From the NCBI GenBank assembly GCA_022747635.1, contig JAKTNV010000026.1, positions 5,886,007 to 5,950,006 of the forward strand: a stretch of 64,000 nucleotides of DNA. Direction: 5' to 3'. Within the stretch, counting starts at the first letter, position 1, and each line of letters opens with the position of its first letter. Source of the stretch: Hetaerina americana. Taxonomy: Eukaryota > Arthropoda > Insecta > Odonata > Calopterygidae. The notes under the pieces were generated by a model. The model was given only the letters and a program-made list of their open reading frames with translations. It had not been told where the DNA came from and made no database searches. Positions 34,601 through 48,426 of this stretch are shown here, in pieces. The translations under genes were made by a program, and so were the position numbers.

Positions 34601-37600
34601 GCCCTTTTCAATTAATGTCCTAGCTTATCTCCTCGATCCTCACGAGAATAAGAAATAGACCTAAATAATTACATTCACCGAAAAATTATCAATGCAAAAT
34701 GTAGTTACAAAATTTTACGAATGCATAAGCGCGCTGAATGTAGATCGCCATGTCATTCCACTTGAGGAGGTTTTGCATAAAAAATGATAGTGAAAAATAT
34801 AATGGCTTATACATCTGAAACCATTAAGTCGAGAATAATGTTACGAGATAGTGTGGAACGTGCTTGCCGAAAAATCGCGGGAATTTATTACCCCGCATGA
34901 AAATATCAACCGATGGCAAAAAATATTGGCTGTCCTGAACTTAAAAGAAAAAAATTCGAGTCTAAGAAGTAACATTTTTCTTTCATATCACCATCTCATT
35001 TATAAGGAATCCATCTTAGGAATAATGTGAATATAATAATGGCTATTATTGAAAGTTTGAGGGTTGAAGGCTTTGTGATCCCGTTGAGTAATTTAAGAGC
35101 TGGAAATCTATTGCCCTTATGTGAGCCTAAAAAAATCGGTAGAGTGTTTTTTTTGGTATTCTTACATCTTAACATCAGTGATCACTGGAAAATACTAAAT
35201 GAGTTTTTCTTAACTTCCAATAATTTATTCATGTCTTATCAAAAGCTTTTTATCACCTGTTTAGTTAACTATTTTTAATATTTTAAACTGAAAAAGAACT
35301 TAGCTCGTTAATAGTTTCATGGAAGCTTGTCCGATATTGTCTCCTTATTTTATGAAGGTAATGGTAGTACAGAAAATTTATACATTAAAAACATTTTATA
35401 TACATTAGTGGCCTGGGATACTTGACCTATAATTTGCTTTTTCGTTAACTAACAATCTTGACTTTTTATGTAAAAGTAAAAGGCATCACTAACGTTTAAT
35501 GGATCTACCTTAACCCTGTTAGCATTTACAGAAAAAATAAAGGAAAGCAATGTTTTGAGTAATTACGAACTCACCTTGATAGATATGCTTCATATCCCAA
35601 AAACCACTATCTTTATCATCATCCCACTATATCTCCCCTGTAAATATAGCCGTTTCAAAATATAAATATAAGTTACTTATTCAAAGTATGTTTGGATATG
35701 AAAATTCTACCTTAATGCATACGACGTACATAAAAAGTTGAAATCCCATCATGATCAAATTCTTGACGACTAAATTCGAAGAATACTTTAATAGAAAATT
35801 TATTTGCAATAAAGCATTATAATTCTCTATTTGTGTGATAAAAAATACGTCAAGGTATCCATGAATTAATTGGCACTGTAATTTGGCTAAAATATGCGTA
35901 ACAACACAAGAATAGTTTCATCTTGATGGAAATTTTAGTATCAAAGACCTTAGTCGGTTTACCTTATTAGCATGCGGAAACATACTTTTTAAGGAGATTT
36001 TAGTCTTGCGACGTGCTTTGACCGTTGTTCTCTCAAAACGTATTTTTAATTCCGCTCATTTAAACAGCTTCCGGGGGAGTTTCATTCCGGGCTGTTGAGT
36101 TGAGCACGGTATCCATATCGCTGGTAATGTCCAAGCAGAGGTGGGAGTTGAACAATTAACGTTTTCAGCATTTCCCGAAAATGAGTGATGGAATTACCAG
36201 ACCCCTATTTTTTCTCGGGGATGATAGTGACGAAGAGGGAAAGGAAGGTGCTGGGGGGGGAAAAAATCATCCTTTACCCATCTATCAAGTGCGGTGGCCA
36301 TGATTATGCGTTTGCAGTCGTGTACGTGTATGCAGTGGAGCCGTATATTTGCGTTGAAGCCCGAAACGTTTATGTAATAAGTTGAGGGGTCAAGGGTCAC
36401 GGGGGAGGCGGTCTGTTTAGGGTCGTTATCTGCGGAAATACAATGCGGCGGTGTACTAGAAGAGAGCTAGGCCACTAAATTCGCTCTCCTTCCGTCGCCT
36501 CTTTCCTCCCCTCCTGCCCCTTTGCTGTTCCGCATATCCATTAGCCGGGGAAACAAGGCCGGATAGAGGAGGGTGGAAATAAAAAGACACGGCGATGGAA
36601 CGACGATATATGGAGGGAGAGTGAACGGGTTGAGGAAGGCCAGCGAAGAAAGGAGAGAAGATTTGAGGGAGGAGTCAGTGCATGGTGTTTCTAGTGTTTT
36701 TCAAATAAATACCGCCTCGTGATTACATTATAATTACAAGCCCTCGGTTTACTTTCTGGATCAAAATAGTCTAATTTTCTATGCGACGCAAATATAGATT
36801 TATTTTAAAAGCCGTGGAAAAAATCGTCCTCCAATTAATTTTTGACTATGCTTAGCACCCTTTACTTTGGCTCAGTTTATAAGGACTCTTCGTGCGAGAA
36901 GCTAAGAAAGTCAGTTGTCATGCCATGACTCGTAAATTGTCAACATTCAGATTAAAGTTCTATTTGCAGAACCTGCAATAATTTTTTATAGCGCTGAAAG
37001 AAGGAAATCTTTTTAAAAACTATGCAGTTAATTTTAAATGTAAAATTAAAATGTGCTCTTTCCATGGAAAATGGTAAACCCCCAAGTAACGAGTGCTTGC
37101 AGTGATGGGAGTGATTAGCAGGAAGGTAAATTGAACGTTGAAATCCCAGGTAAGACGTCTCGTGCAATTCGAAGGTGTCCATGTAGTATTAAGGCTCTAT
37201 CTTAGTTGACTGTAATGTCTTCGTAGTTTTCAAATGCTAATTAGAGAAGCGTTATTTATGTCACCTAAATTCCTGTTGGGGCACGAAATAAATTTGGTGC
37301 AGATGAAGTGCTCAAATGCGGCAGGAAAGGAGCAAATACATGTTCCGTGTTCAATGAAACTGAAACATACGAATACATTTTTGAGAATTATACGCAAGAA
37401 GTTTCAGCATTTGATTTCCAAGCTTGGATCGAACTGGGTAAAAATAATATGCTTCTTTAGGTTCCCCAAAGTTCATCGTAATTAGGTAAGAGCGTATATG
37501 TGGTTTGCGATATGGTACTAGTTCTCTCCCTTCGCGGAAATGTACTAAATGCTCCAGAAGACGAACATTAGTCGTTCATATCCTTGAAGACACGCGTTTT

Positions 37601-37799
37601 TCCATGTCGTGAAAGCCTCTTGGTTTAGAGGAAATAGCCCGAGAGAAGAATCTGCAGAAAAGGGCAAAGATGCTGTAAGCCGTGGCCCCTGGGGTCGAAG
37701 GGAACGCGAGAAAAGGGAAAGGTGGCGGAGGGATTGGTGGAAGGGATTAGCCTGTGGATGACGCCATTTGTTAAAAGCCCAGCGCCGCTGCCTTAGTCT

Positions 37800-38150
37800 C
37801 TCCTTAAAACTCACTCCCTTCCCCCGGCCCGGCAATCCTCCCACCGCCGTCGAAAAAAATCATGCCCTCGCCCCCCCTGCCTCCCTATGCCTTAACTTCC
37901 GACCCGTCTCCCCTTACTTGATATCCCACCTGGTCCCTCTCTCACGTCCACCTCGTATAACGCCCCCTCAACCTCACGCGTAATTACTTCTAAAGCCTTC
38001 CTGCCTCCGCCTATCCTCCTACTCTACTTTATGCCTCCTCCCCTCTCTGTCACCTACTGTCCCCGTCTGTCCCACTCCTTTTATCCAATGCCGCATCCCT
38101 CTTTCCCTCTCTCTATACTCCCCATATCCTCCTCTTTCCCTTCCCATGAA
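37800..38150 (+). repeat. polypyrimidine low-complexity tract
   Basis: Plus strand dominated by C and T (for example CCCTCTTTCCCTCTCTCTAT near 38097). No coding signal. Confidence 0.65.
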
Positions 38151-41100
38151 CCCCTTAGGCTGCGGATGAGCAGCGGCGCGGTGGTGGCAGAGTGATTAGC
38201 GTGTTGCGATTCCTGTCCTCAATTACCGCCATTCCATCCCCCTGGGTGACGTGAAGCTTGTCTCTCATTGGCCCTCCCTTTTCGGCCGCATGTTGAGCGA
38301 GGGCGTGTTTTCGAGGATACTTTAGTAACTGGGAAGTCCCCGGTTGAAAATTGAAATAAGTTTCAGGTGGAGGTAATCTTAAGAGCGTATCGTTTCCGCG
38401 TAGATAAAAACACTCCTATTTCACAATATCAGTATTTCGATTTCATTTTTCAATTCTATTTGTTTCCGTGGCTTGTTGTCGCGTTTCCTGATCTTGATAA
38501 GGAGTGTGGCATAATTTGAACTAATTTTAGTCCATGACAAATTTCAATTAATGAAACACAATTGTAAGTTGCATGTCCATGTAAGTGAGTATTATGCAAA
38601 TTTTCCTGCGAAAAGGTTTCGTAATTCGTTTTTCTATATTCATTATATCCAAAAATTGTATGAAATGACAATGAAATCACGTGGAGTGTGAAATATTTTT
38701 TTTTATTTTCAGATTATACTTGTATTTTTGGAAGTACATTTCTTTATATTTCTAATGAAGACGTAATACTTCAAACTGTGCCTTTAAATACAAACATTTT
38801 AATATGCCAGTAAAATTATTTAATTTATAATGATAATAATAGAAAAACAAGCGTGCGTTTGACTTAAAATCTGTAAGTCGGCTTAGATTTAGACCCTTGT
38901 TATGCATACAGTGTAAACGGAGGGGATCTGATGGTTAACCCGGTAGTGGTATTTTATGAGAACTTCCTTTGAAATGAAAATTATGCCCCCGAAAATGTTT
39001 ACGGACCGGCGTGTAATGAAGCAACTTCGATCGTTGTAGTAACTGAAATAAAATCACCGATCCTAGCAGTTATTATTCCAGAAACAGTGGTACAAAATCC
39101 AGGAACACAACTTGGTATTAGCTAAATTGCCATTATTTCGTTTATAAATAAATATAAGGGTGTATATATGAATAGCATGTATCTAATTGAGGTAAATTTT
39201 CTGTTAGATCAAGTTGGAGAGTAAGTTGTGCAGCAACTGGATCATAATGTCGTCATTGTTTTCCACCCACTGCGTCGAATTGCAAGCAGTGGAAATCGTC
39301 CATGGGTAAGAGACAGCTGTTCCTCCTATGGGTGTTAATTTAATTGATCCAGTGAAATTGTTCGTTAAATCCTTTGAGGTGATTTACCGTGAAATGGAGC
39401 TTATATCAAAACAAGGACTACATCTCTTTACCTTTCTATTCGATTCGAATCGCTTTGACGGTAATTGTATGTACCTGTAAGCAACGATATTCCACTGGAT
39501 TCTCTCCGTGAAGACTTGGTTACAGGAGTCATCCTTCTGCCACCCCCTAACTTTCCTCACCCGATGCCGCTTCCGTCCCCTCTCCTTTTTCATTTGCCTC
39601 GCCATGTCTCCATCCACCCTTAAGTAGGTTTTCCCTGGCGGACTTCGCAACCCGCTTCACAATTCAACTTAGCTCATTTCACGAAATTAAACGTATTTAT
39701 CTTAATCCCATCCGGCTGTTATTTTCCATGAATGACTACACATTTCTTAAATTATTTAATGCCCACTATAGGCTTGAACTTTGTCACTTTGCGATTATTT
39801 TTTTCAGCCATGGACATCCCTGCAGAGGTTGTATGATGCTCTCCTTGTAGCGTTTTGGAAAACTGTTTTTATCTTTTACTTTTAGTTTCCTTTTTCTACT
39901 GTTATGGTAGGAAATTATGCGTAGGCTAAAATATAAAATCCATTAATTATTTATTCTGGCACTTTTTGTGACTAATTTATGCGAAAACATTATTGAAAAT
40001 TTTTTAAAAGTAGCAGTTTGCAGACATTATCCCCCTCTATGAATTTAATTGGAACACTGTGCAAACACGTCCTCCTGTGGCATTGTTAATTCGTATTCAT
40101 GGACACAATCAGGTATCATTCCCTCCATAGCAAGACATGTTGTTTTAAAATGTGAATAAATTCACCCTTCCCACCATCCCATTCCTTCCATTTGTCCTCA
40201 TTTGCCCTTCCTCACCTTTTCCTTCCTCAAGCTCCCTTTCTGTTCCCCGTACATCCCCCTTGCATTGCTCTCATCCCTTATCTACGTTACTGAAATGGTA
40301 CTGGGGCCGTTTAAATGACTGGGGTACCAGTGGGGATGGGCTCACACTTTTTTTGTTCCGGGTCAACCTCTGCCCATCTTTATCCCTCTCGACACCTCCC
40401 GAGATTGCTCTCCGGCAAGGAGGAATTTCTGCATCTTATCCTTCAAGCAGCCACGGGGGCTTGCGGCAGGGGGATATTAGGTCAGCAGTCATTAGGGTAA
40501 TTGGGATTTTAAGCATTTCGTAAGATATTATTTTAGGGTAATTCGAGCTGTATTACGTCATAGATTCCACTATTTTGGTGATGAATTGTCTATGCCGGCC
40601 TGATCGGCGATCGTTAACTTCTCGTAGTGGCTTCGTCTAACATTTTAATCCGTGGCTATAAGAAGAAGCTAGCGTAGAACTAGGTGGAAATAACATATTA
40701 TAAAAAGTTTACATTAGTAGACCCTATGATTGCAATAGAAAAAAATTAATATGCGAGAGGAATTTTCCTTGCATTATTTTGTTTTTAAGCAGCTCCAAAT
40801 TAGGATGGATTATTGCTTTCTAGGCCCCTATGAATGGAATAATATTTTCTCATATTTTTCATTTTCTTTATCCTCTAGGTTCTACGTTTGTTAATCTTTC
40901 GCGTTAATTCTTTTCTTAAACCATACTAAGATCTCCCTTGCCTCCTCTCTCGAAACCCCATCTGCCATCTACATCCCTTTCTCTTATTCAAATATTGTAA
41001 CAGCCTAAAAAAGGCCAGTGGCACGATTGCGGTTAAGAACGTGGACCGCACTAAAAATGCGGGCACGTAATCTCTCTGTTTGGCAAAGTATTTACCTACA

Positions 41101-43439
41101 TTAGTTAAAAGCGATGCCCGCACAAAAGGGTACTGGAGCGCATTTGCGATACCGAAAGTTTAAGACTCATTGTACCGGCATCTGTATTAAGCCACCAGAA
41201 TACGGTATGAAAAAATTGGAAATCATTTAATGAATTCAAATGGTCCCTCCCTTTCTCACATTTCGTTTACACTGCTACGTATGTGATTTTTAGGCCCAGT
41301 TATAATATCTTTAGTTTTACGAACCCGTTAAGAAATAAATGAATTCTCTTCTCCCAGCCATTTACTTGGTGTAAATTGAAGTCAGTTACTTCCTATTTTT
41401 CATTTTTCGACATTAAATAAGATCACGCCACGATGCCCTTGATAACATTCTTAACTCGTAATAGTGGTAATTACAGTTACAGCATCACTTAAGGAAACTT
41501 TAATGCGTGCATAGGGAGTATTCTTTTTCTGGGTTTAATTTTCAGGTTTCTTGATAGTTATAAGGTTTGTTTTGTCATTGTGTATGGGCATGCTGTTCAT
41601 TTGTTTCGACCATAAATAGTGAATGTCAACTTTGATGGGTACGGTGGAAAAAGAAATACGGAATTCCGTGATTTGCACGGGTCTGAGTAAAAGCGCGATT
41701 GATAATTGGTGTCAAAATAACCCCCGTCGTCTACCACCATGGCGCCAGCAAGGGTATGATGTAGAAGCTGGTCGAATGTATTTCCAAGAAATTACAATTT
41801 ACATGTAATTGCTGGCATATGAGTTTCCGAGTGTGCTGTTAACACTATACTAACTGGTATTTTTAGCGTAAAAAATGCATACCAGCTGAATTACATTGCA
41901 AAAAACACAGAGTGACGAGTAATAGCGATCAATTTTATAGATTGCGATTTTATAATAGATGCATAAGTTGTCGTGATGCCGAAGGAGATTGTAGTTTTGA
42001 ATATCATAGCGTGGGTTAGAGCACGTGGACCTTACGACCCTTCCTCTCGCCGCACGACTCTTCAGCGTCTTATCTCAATTACTCCCACTACCCCCTCCTA
42101 CCGAACATTGCCTGATCCCCCCCATCTCCTTGATTCTTCCCCACCACACCCCCGCGTACTTATTCTTTCTTCCCACCTGGAATATTATCTCATTCCCCCG
42201 TGCCTTCCCTCCTGCCTCCAAGTCATAATTTAGGGGTAACAGCTCAAAATGGAGACGAAGGAGATATAATTTACGCAAAGAATTTCTGGAACGCTAGAAA
42301 CCTGTTAAAATAGAGCATTTTACTCCATGGCTCTGTTTCAATGCGCTGGAAGCCCTTATGATGTGATATCTTGGAAGCCCTTTTCTTGGTTTTGCGAATT
42401 ATTGAACGCGTCTTTTCTTTGCAAGCCATATAGTGCCTATAACTTCGCAGATGAAGTGTTATGCCCTAGAGTTATTATGTTTGAAAATGAATGTAATTAG
42501 GATATCTAGGCCCATAAATAATTTGGTATATTCCATGAATTACAAAGGGAATTTTTTTCTGCGCACGTAATGGGGCTGAAATTCAACTTTAATAATTTCT
42601 ATCGTTGCGTTTTATTTTTTACTCTTCCGATTACGTGTACTTGTAAGGCGATCGTGAAAACATTAAAAAAACTTGAGTAGTGGGTTCGTTCGCTAATTCG
42701 TATCCTCAGGGATTCATTTTACGTCATAAGTTCCGGAGGTTTTTATTCTGATTGAATAAATCGCTTGTAGACGAACATTAGTTTCATTGTTTACGTGTTC
42801 ATTTCTACCCAGTACATTTAAAGTGTTTTTTCAACACAGTTATGATGGGCATTAATTGTTTCGTATTTCGGAAAGGGAGCGACTGTTTAAATGATTTTTA
42901 CTCTCCAAAATGTGTGGGTAATTACTATTGAGCCTGGGGAATGTGACTTCGAAATTTCTAATGTAGAAAACTAACAGAATCATTGCATAAACTACGGCGT
43001 AACTCAACGGGTTAATAATGTCCCTTGCGTTGGACAGTATTCTGCACTATAAATGTATTAAGCAAGACGTCAACGGTAGAGGAAACCGAAAGAAACCTGA
43101 AAAACCCTGTCACTTCATAGAACATAACATAGATATTCTCTTTTAAAGCCCATTATGCATCATATTCTGCCAGCAAGAGCAACATTAGTGTTTGAGAAAA
43201 CGCATCTCATTCGCCAGCGGTAGCATGTTATGGGTAAATGACCTTTTGAAGTAGACCTTTCCGGCACTATTAGAAATCTTTCCTTTCCTGGAAACCGTCA
43301 TTTTCTTTAATGCAGTTTTGTAGAAAATTTATCCCATTGTTCAGAGAACATTAGCTCTACTGTTTAGGATCTGGCACGAGTTTCGGAAAAAGTCGCGGGT
43401 GTGGAATGCTACTTTATAATATACGTAGTACACCGGAAC

Positions 43440-43920
43440 TTAGTAATCCTTTCCTCTCCCTTCGCCTTTTCTCCTCTCCCTCCATTCCAAGAGGCCCACC
43501 ATTTTAACTTCCATTTCCTCCTTCATGCCCTGCTCCGCCCTTTTCCCTCTCCCGCCTCCTTTTGTCTTATCTCTACCCTCCCATCATCCCTCCCGCCTCG
43601 CCACGCCTCGGGTATTATTTATTTCTTTATTCATTCTTAGAATTTCGCTCCATTTTCTTCTTTCATTCTTTCTCCCGCTCCCTGGGATTTACTGTGTGAG
43701 GAAGGGGAGGTATTTCCAGCAGTCTCAATCTCGCCTCGCATTAATAAAGATGGCTATCAATCAATCAATCAATCCCCTTCATCTCCTCTCGCAGCCTTTA
43801 CGACCGCCATCGGCCCTCCAGCACAGGTATCGCAGTCGCTCCTCTCTTTGCTCCTCCGTCACTCCAACTCTCGATTCCTGTCACTTTCCAATAACTCCCG
43901 CCCACTTCTCTCTCTCCATC
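43440..43920 (+). repeat. polypyrimidine tract with ATCA microsatellite
   Basis: C/T-rich plus strand, interrupted at 43743-43774 by AATAAA, GATGGCT and an ATCA repeat of about 4.5 units (43756-43774). An AATAAA followed by a short tetranucleotide tail is how many non-LTR elements end, but no LINE body is recognisable upstream. Confidence 0.6.
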
Positions 43921-45778
43921 GAAAGCAATTGTGATGTCCATTTAAAAAATTGACTATTCTGTGCAAATGGAAATAGACGAGCATGTAATTTCAGAGCCGA
44001 CTACTGAGCCCAGCCGAGAGTACTGAGTGCGTGTGCTCTGGTGATATAACTTTCTAAAGACGTGGATTTTCCAGAGGAAGGAATTTTTCCGAACAAAACT
44101 CATCTTTAAGATTTTGATGAAAAATAAAGATTCAAGATGATGACTCATTTTGACCATTTTCCCGATTATTTGTATGAATTTGGGTCTTTATATGGGATCT
44201 TGTGAGAAATATAATTTAAGAGCTATTAAGTCGTCTAATACCACACTAAAAATGCCATTTGAAATTTTTATTGGATGAGTTGAAAATGATAAGATATTGG
44301 CCTAAATGCAGTCGTTCATTAAAATATTTTTATCAAAGTCCTTGTTTAATTCCTCCAAATTTGTGATAAAATCATTTTTTTAAATTGGGAATACGGGGGT
44401 TTTGAACTACTATTTCATGGATATATTTTCCCCTAAACTCATGCAATATTTTCTATTTAGAATTATTCCATTTCTTTTGGAAAGATCTTTTAAAGTGCCA
44501 AGTTAATTTTTGTTTGCGGATAGCAATTTTATAGAAAATTAAATCGTTTTGGTTTCAGGTTAAACCATTACCTATCACGGCATATTGGCTCAATTGCTGT
44601 TCATTATTTATATTACTAAACATAATACGAAGTGCGATGGTGACTCTCTTGAGTATACATTTGTAAGTAAATTATATGTCATCAGAACGTATTTCTATGT
44701 TATATTTTGTCACAAAACTACGATGAGTCAAGCTTAGCACCCTATTTTCATTCTGTCCCTCTAATACTTTCCTCGGAAGTCGGATGGACCACCCATTCTT
44801 TTTTTATTTTCCTACCACCATTCACTTTCCTCTCTTAATCGGTTTGCTCTTCAGACCTCGAGGGTTATCTCCCCACTCCCAGAGATCCTAACTACCTAGA
44901 CGGAGTGGGTAGCGTCGTATAATCGGGTCTAGTGCCCCCCCCCACAAAAGTAGATTGGGGGTGTTGTGGAAGGTGGGCCATAGAGTGGCGGGGAAGGTTT
45001 CAGTAGGAAGTGGGTCACACAGCCTCGGGGTGTCACGTCGATGCTCTCACTACCTGTGCCTTAGTTGCGGTGTCCCCCCGACTTAATGACAAGTCTAAAG
45101 CAATGATTTCTTTTACCCCATTATGAATGTTCACCGGTCATAAAGTTTGTTTGCGACGATCTTCGTTATTGAAGGAATCCAAGCTCTTCCCTCCAGCATT
45201 CATTAAAAATTTTCGATTAGGTAATTGGAACGACTGAGAACCTCTAATAACGTGAATACGAGTAGTAATGGGATCAAAAGTTCAAAATTTTCAGCATAGA
45301 AACATGCGAGAGGAGTCCGGTAATATGTCACCTACTGTTTTGGGAAAGAGGAAAATAATAATTGAGTGGTTCATTAGAGTTTCATCTGACGTATATGCAG
45401 TCCAGTTATGTAATATATAGCTATTCAGACATTTGGGTTCTTACTAAGAAATGCAAATCAAAGGAAACATATCGAGCTCTGCTGAATAGAGGAGATGTGG
45501 TCCATCACATTGAGGAAATACTAGGCCTCATTATCTAGATCCAATAATCTAGGCAGGAATAGATACATTAGAGTGACAGGTTCTTTTCCCATAGCTTCGA
45601 GCAAAATTCAACTGGTTTGTACTCTAAGGCTCATCTGGCGGCAAACATTTCATTTCAAAAGTGATGAGGATTTAGAACGCGTAATGTGAATGTGAATAAG
45701 AGAGTTTAGGGGCACTAGTAATAGCGATGGGATAAGCTTGTGAATGCTGTTGTAGATTACCTTGAAAAACAAAAATGG

Positions 45779-45850
45779 TCTACGCCTATCCTCCTGCTCG
45801 GATGACCATGTTTCCGTGACGTACAAAACTACGATGAAAATATAACTACT
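45779..45850 (-). pseudogene. scrap of LINE family 2 reverse transcriptase
   Basis: The minus-strand translation VVLYVTETWSSEQEDRRR lines up with WSVAMYGAETWSLKQEDRRR in the LINE at 28.9 kb. The nucleotide match covers about 60-70 bases (GGAAACATGGTCAT versus GGAAACGTGGTCAT, then GCAGGAGGATAG in both). Similarity stops abruptly after the RRR codons. It is a small remnant, either of a truncated copy that was later rearranged or of a deletion product. Confidence 0.7.
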
Positions 45851-47639
45851 TGAACGCTCCACTTCACCAGTATGATATATTCATGATCGTATTTATGATA
45901 TAAAGTGTTCTTGTGTTTAGCTTATTTTGTTTACTGTTTGACCTAATGAATCTTCGCTAAGTTTTTACGTTATTTAAAATTCTTAGTCGGGAGCTCTCCA
46001 CTCTTAAGACAGAATACCAAATTTGCCAACTTTAAAATAATTTTAGTATAAAAAATAAGTAGATCGTCTTCAGCTTGAGTTTTGGAGACATAAAATTGGC
46101 AATTTTTCCCTTATCAATGCGCTAAATGTCTGTCTATAATGACTTATCATTGGATAATATTTCTTGCTATAAGCCCTTAATGTCGTGTGTGATAGCGTCC
46201 AATCCTATCGCATGCTGGATTATTGGTCAATGACAATGTAAATGAAGGAAGTCTAAGCCATAAGTAGTCAGCAGTTGCATTGAAAACACCAGAATGTTTT
46301 CTTCTTATCGTGTGGGATACCCGGAGAAGCATACACTTCAGGATGCGTTAAAAGTGGTCAAAACTTACCTCATTGCCATTGATAACCTTCCTTTTATAGT
46401 TTGGCTGGGGAGACTCCCTAGAGACTATTACGTACTGTAATTGGAATCAATTACAGGTGTACAAATCAAAAACGTAGGGAACAACTAAATTAACTTCAAA
46501 CGTTTTTAAAAGTTTCAAAGTTCTTTCTCTAATTTCATCCCATTTTTGACCAGTGCATTATTTTATATAAGATTCCATTTTTAACTAAGATACTTTCCTC
46601 ATTGGGTGAAAATGGGGTGATTTCCTTTATTTACCTCGACGTTTCTTATTTTGCTCGAGAGAAACATTAGAAGTCCGAATTCTTACGCTGCCGGTTAAAA
46701 GGATTTAAGAGATAACCTTAACCATAAAATTCATTTTATTACTATTCTAAAGATCTAAAGATTTCAATTCTGCATGTCTAAAGGGCTCTGGAAAAGTTGC
46801 TGCTTGATAAGCGTGATGCCTAATATATTTAATAATTTTCCGAAAGCAATTGTTATTCAAATTGCTGTTTTTCCGAAAGCAAATGTTGTCTTTCAAGGTT
46901 TACGGAATCAAATACCAAATTTGACGTGTCTACGGCTTTGCAAGGTATTCTTATTAATTTTTCTAGTGATGCTAAAATACTTCAACCTGTCTTGGTGAAC
47001 TACTTAGAATATTGTTGCTTTATAAATTATCGTATTAAAAGTGATCGAAATGCGTGAAATTTGAAGTGGGTAAGTTAAATCAGTATGCACATGAAGGGGG
47101 TTTTTGTTTGTCATTCAGTGAAGTTAATGCGGCAGAATATCTCGCATTTCCTTTGACTTATAAAAAGTGATTATTGTCTGTATCAGTCGATATGGAAGCA
47201 TGCGGTCATTTTTGTGACAAACCACCGAGAATGAATGTGTCAAATAATTTTTAAATGATTGCAAAAAAATCAGATAGGGAGAAAAAATAAGGCATCGGCC
47301 ATTGAAACGATTTTCCGAGGCAGCAGAGGCTACACAATAATACCGCCCTACCAATAAAAATCCAGATTCACAACAATGTGCAGCTATACAAGTGCCTATG
47401 AATGTATGTTTGCACACACCCATATTATATATATATATTTATTTATTATATATATTCATACGATCAGACTCTTTGATAAATTGGATTGTTGATTTGATTG
47501 GTGAGGTTATAGCTCACCTTCTACCACGATGTCTTATGGCATGAAAAATTCAAACATCATGGCGGGGTTGGCCAGTTTCTTTCTCCGAGATGTCTGCGGT
47601 TTTCCGGTTAATCCTGATACCCAAAAGACCACAGTCTAC
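45851..47639. other. intergenic, no gene recognised
   Basis: AT-rich. It contains an imperfect 33-base-period direct repeat at 46836-46887 and a short TATA-rich run near 47430-47455. The 74-codon frame at 46774 lacks any motif. Confidence 0.5.
46836..46887. repeat. direct repeat, 33-base period
   Basis: TTTTCCGAAAGCAATTGTT at 46836-46854 and TTTTCCGAAAGCAAATGTT at 46869-46887 differ at one position. A small local duplication. Confidence 0.75.
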
Positions 47640-47715
47640 CGTATGACTGAGGGTGTAAAAATGTCCAGGAGTTGAACCCTGGCTCCACGACTGGCAGGTT
47701 ACTCAAGTGAGATGC
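47640..47715 (-). repeat. tRNA-like SINE head
   Basis: The minus strand carries TCTCACTTGAGTAACCTGCC as a degenerate A-box region and a strong T-arm: CCAGG, GTTCAAC, TCCTGG, with B-box GGTTCAACTCC. Downstream on the minus strand is ACATTTTTACACCCTCAG, resembling the sequence after the 31.6-kb head. The plus-strand sequence from about 47560 (CTTTCTCCGAGATGTCTGCG) probably belongs to the SINE body. No duplication was found to fix the ends. Confidence 0.55.
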
Positions 47716-48351
47716 GAAAATGCTCGGTATACTGTGAGAAGGCGGATGCACTGGCAACGGACCCGCAGAAGGTCGTCCCCTCCGCATCCGTTTGTTTGCT
47801 ACGTTTGCAATACCGGAGGGAGGGGTAACAATCCCTCGGGCGGAGATGGAAGCGGTCACCCAATGTGCACAACCCCTCGCAAGTATCCTGCCATTACGGC
47901 GGCAGAATACAAGATACCTGTTATTTTGCTGGGAGATGGGATATTTGAAAATGAAATAATAATAATGCAGTGAATCTGGCTATGATAAATAGGAATGTTT
48001 GACAGTGAAATTGAAAATTAGAATAGTGCAAAATGCTCTAAGAGGGATGTATGTGGATGATGATGGATGTGAGAGGGAAAGACCTCATTCTTATGATCAA
48101 GAGCAAATAAAAGGTGGGTAAAATTAAAAGTTAATTCATGAGAGAAAGGTGATAATGTAAAGATGAAGGGGATCAAAATAGGCTCTGAACATCCGGCACA
48201 TATGACAATGCAAATAAATAGAAAATGAATGTATGGCGTAGACATAAGTAGTTTATCGACTGACAGACTGGCAAATGGAAGGATATAATTACATTAAATA
48301 TATACCTATCGAGTTAGTCTCTCTTTGTTTGCAAAGGAGTGCTGCTATATA
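47716..48351. other. intergenic, nothing recognised
   Basis: Includes a GC-rich stretch at 47740-47900 and a purine-rich AT region after 48000. No family motif is visible in either strand. Confidence 0.5.
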
Positions 48352-48426
48352 CTGGGTGCGGCAATATAACTTCCTTTTTTATCGAGCAAAAACTCTTTAA
48401 AAAGGAAGTTATGTTGCCGCACCCTG
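48352..48426. mobile_element. 75-bp inverted-repeat mini-element (MITE-like)
   Basis: Two 28-base terminal inverted repeats (left CTGGGTGCGGCAATATAACT..., right arm the inverse of CAGGGTGCGGCAACATAACT...) match at 26 of 28 positions. They enclose only about 19 bases and are flanked by TA on both sides (48350-48351 and 48427-48428). TA duplication and TIR style fit the Tc1/mariner superfamily. The ends differ from both mariner families in this window, so an unrelated autonomous partner must exist or have existed. It has no coding capacity. Confidence 0.85.

Larger units (their letters stand above)
31643..45778. other. long intergenic stretch, no gene recognised
   Basis: About 14 kb without a recognised gene or element apart from low-complexity islands: CT-rich at 33190-33330, 34210-34460, 37800-38150, 40160-40290, 42030-42230 and 43440-43920, and a pyrimidine-then-purine patch at 36470-36680. 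Short ORFs such as 33764-33949, 35027-35278, 36185-36385 and 41623-41808 have no family motif. The frames at 32562-33405 overlap in two phases in a CT-biased region. Confidence 0.5.

Noticed and set aside
45640..45862. 70-codon minus-strand frame as a host protein
   Set aside because: Only its N-terminal part is recognisable and that is LINE-derived; the rest is unremarkable.
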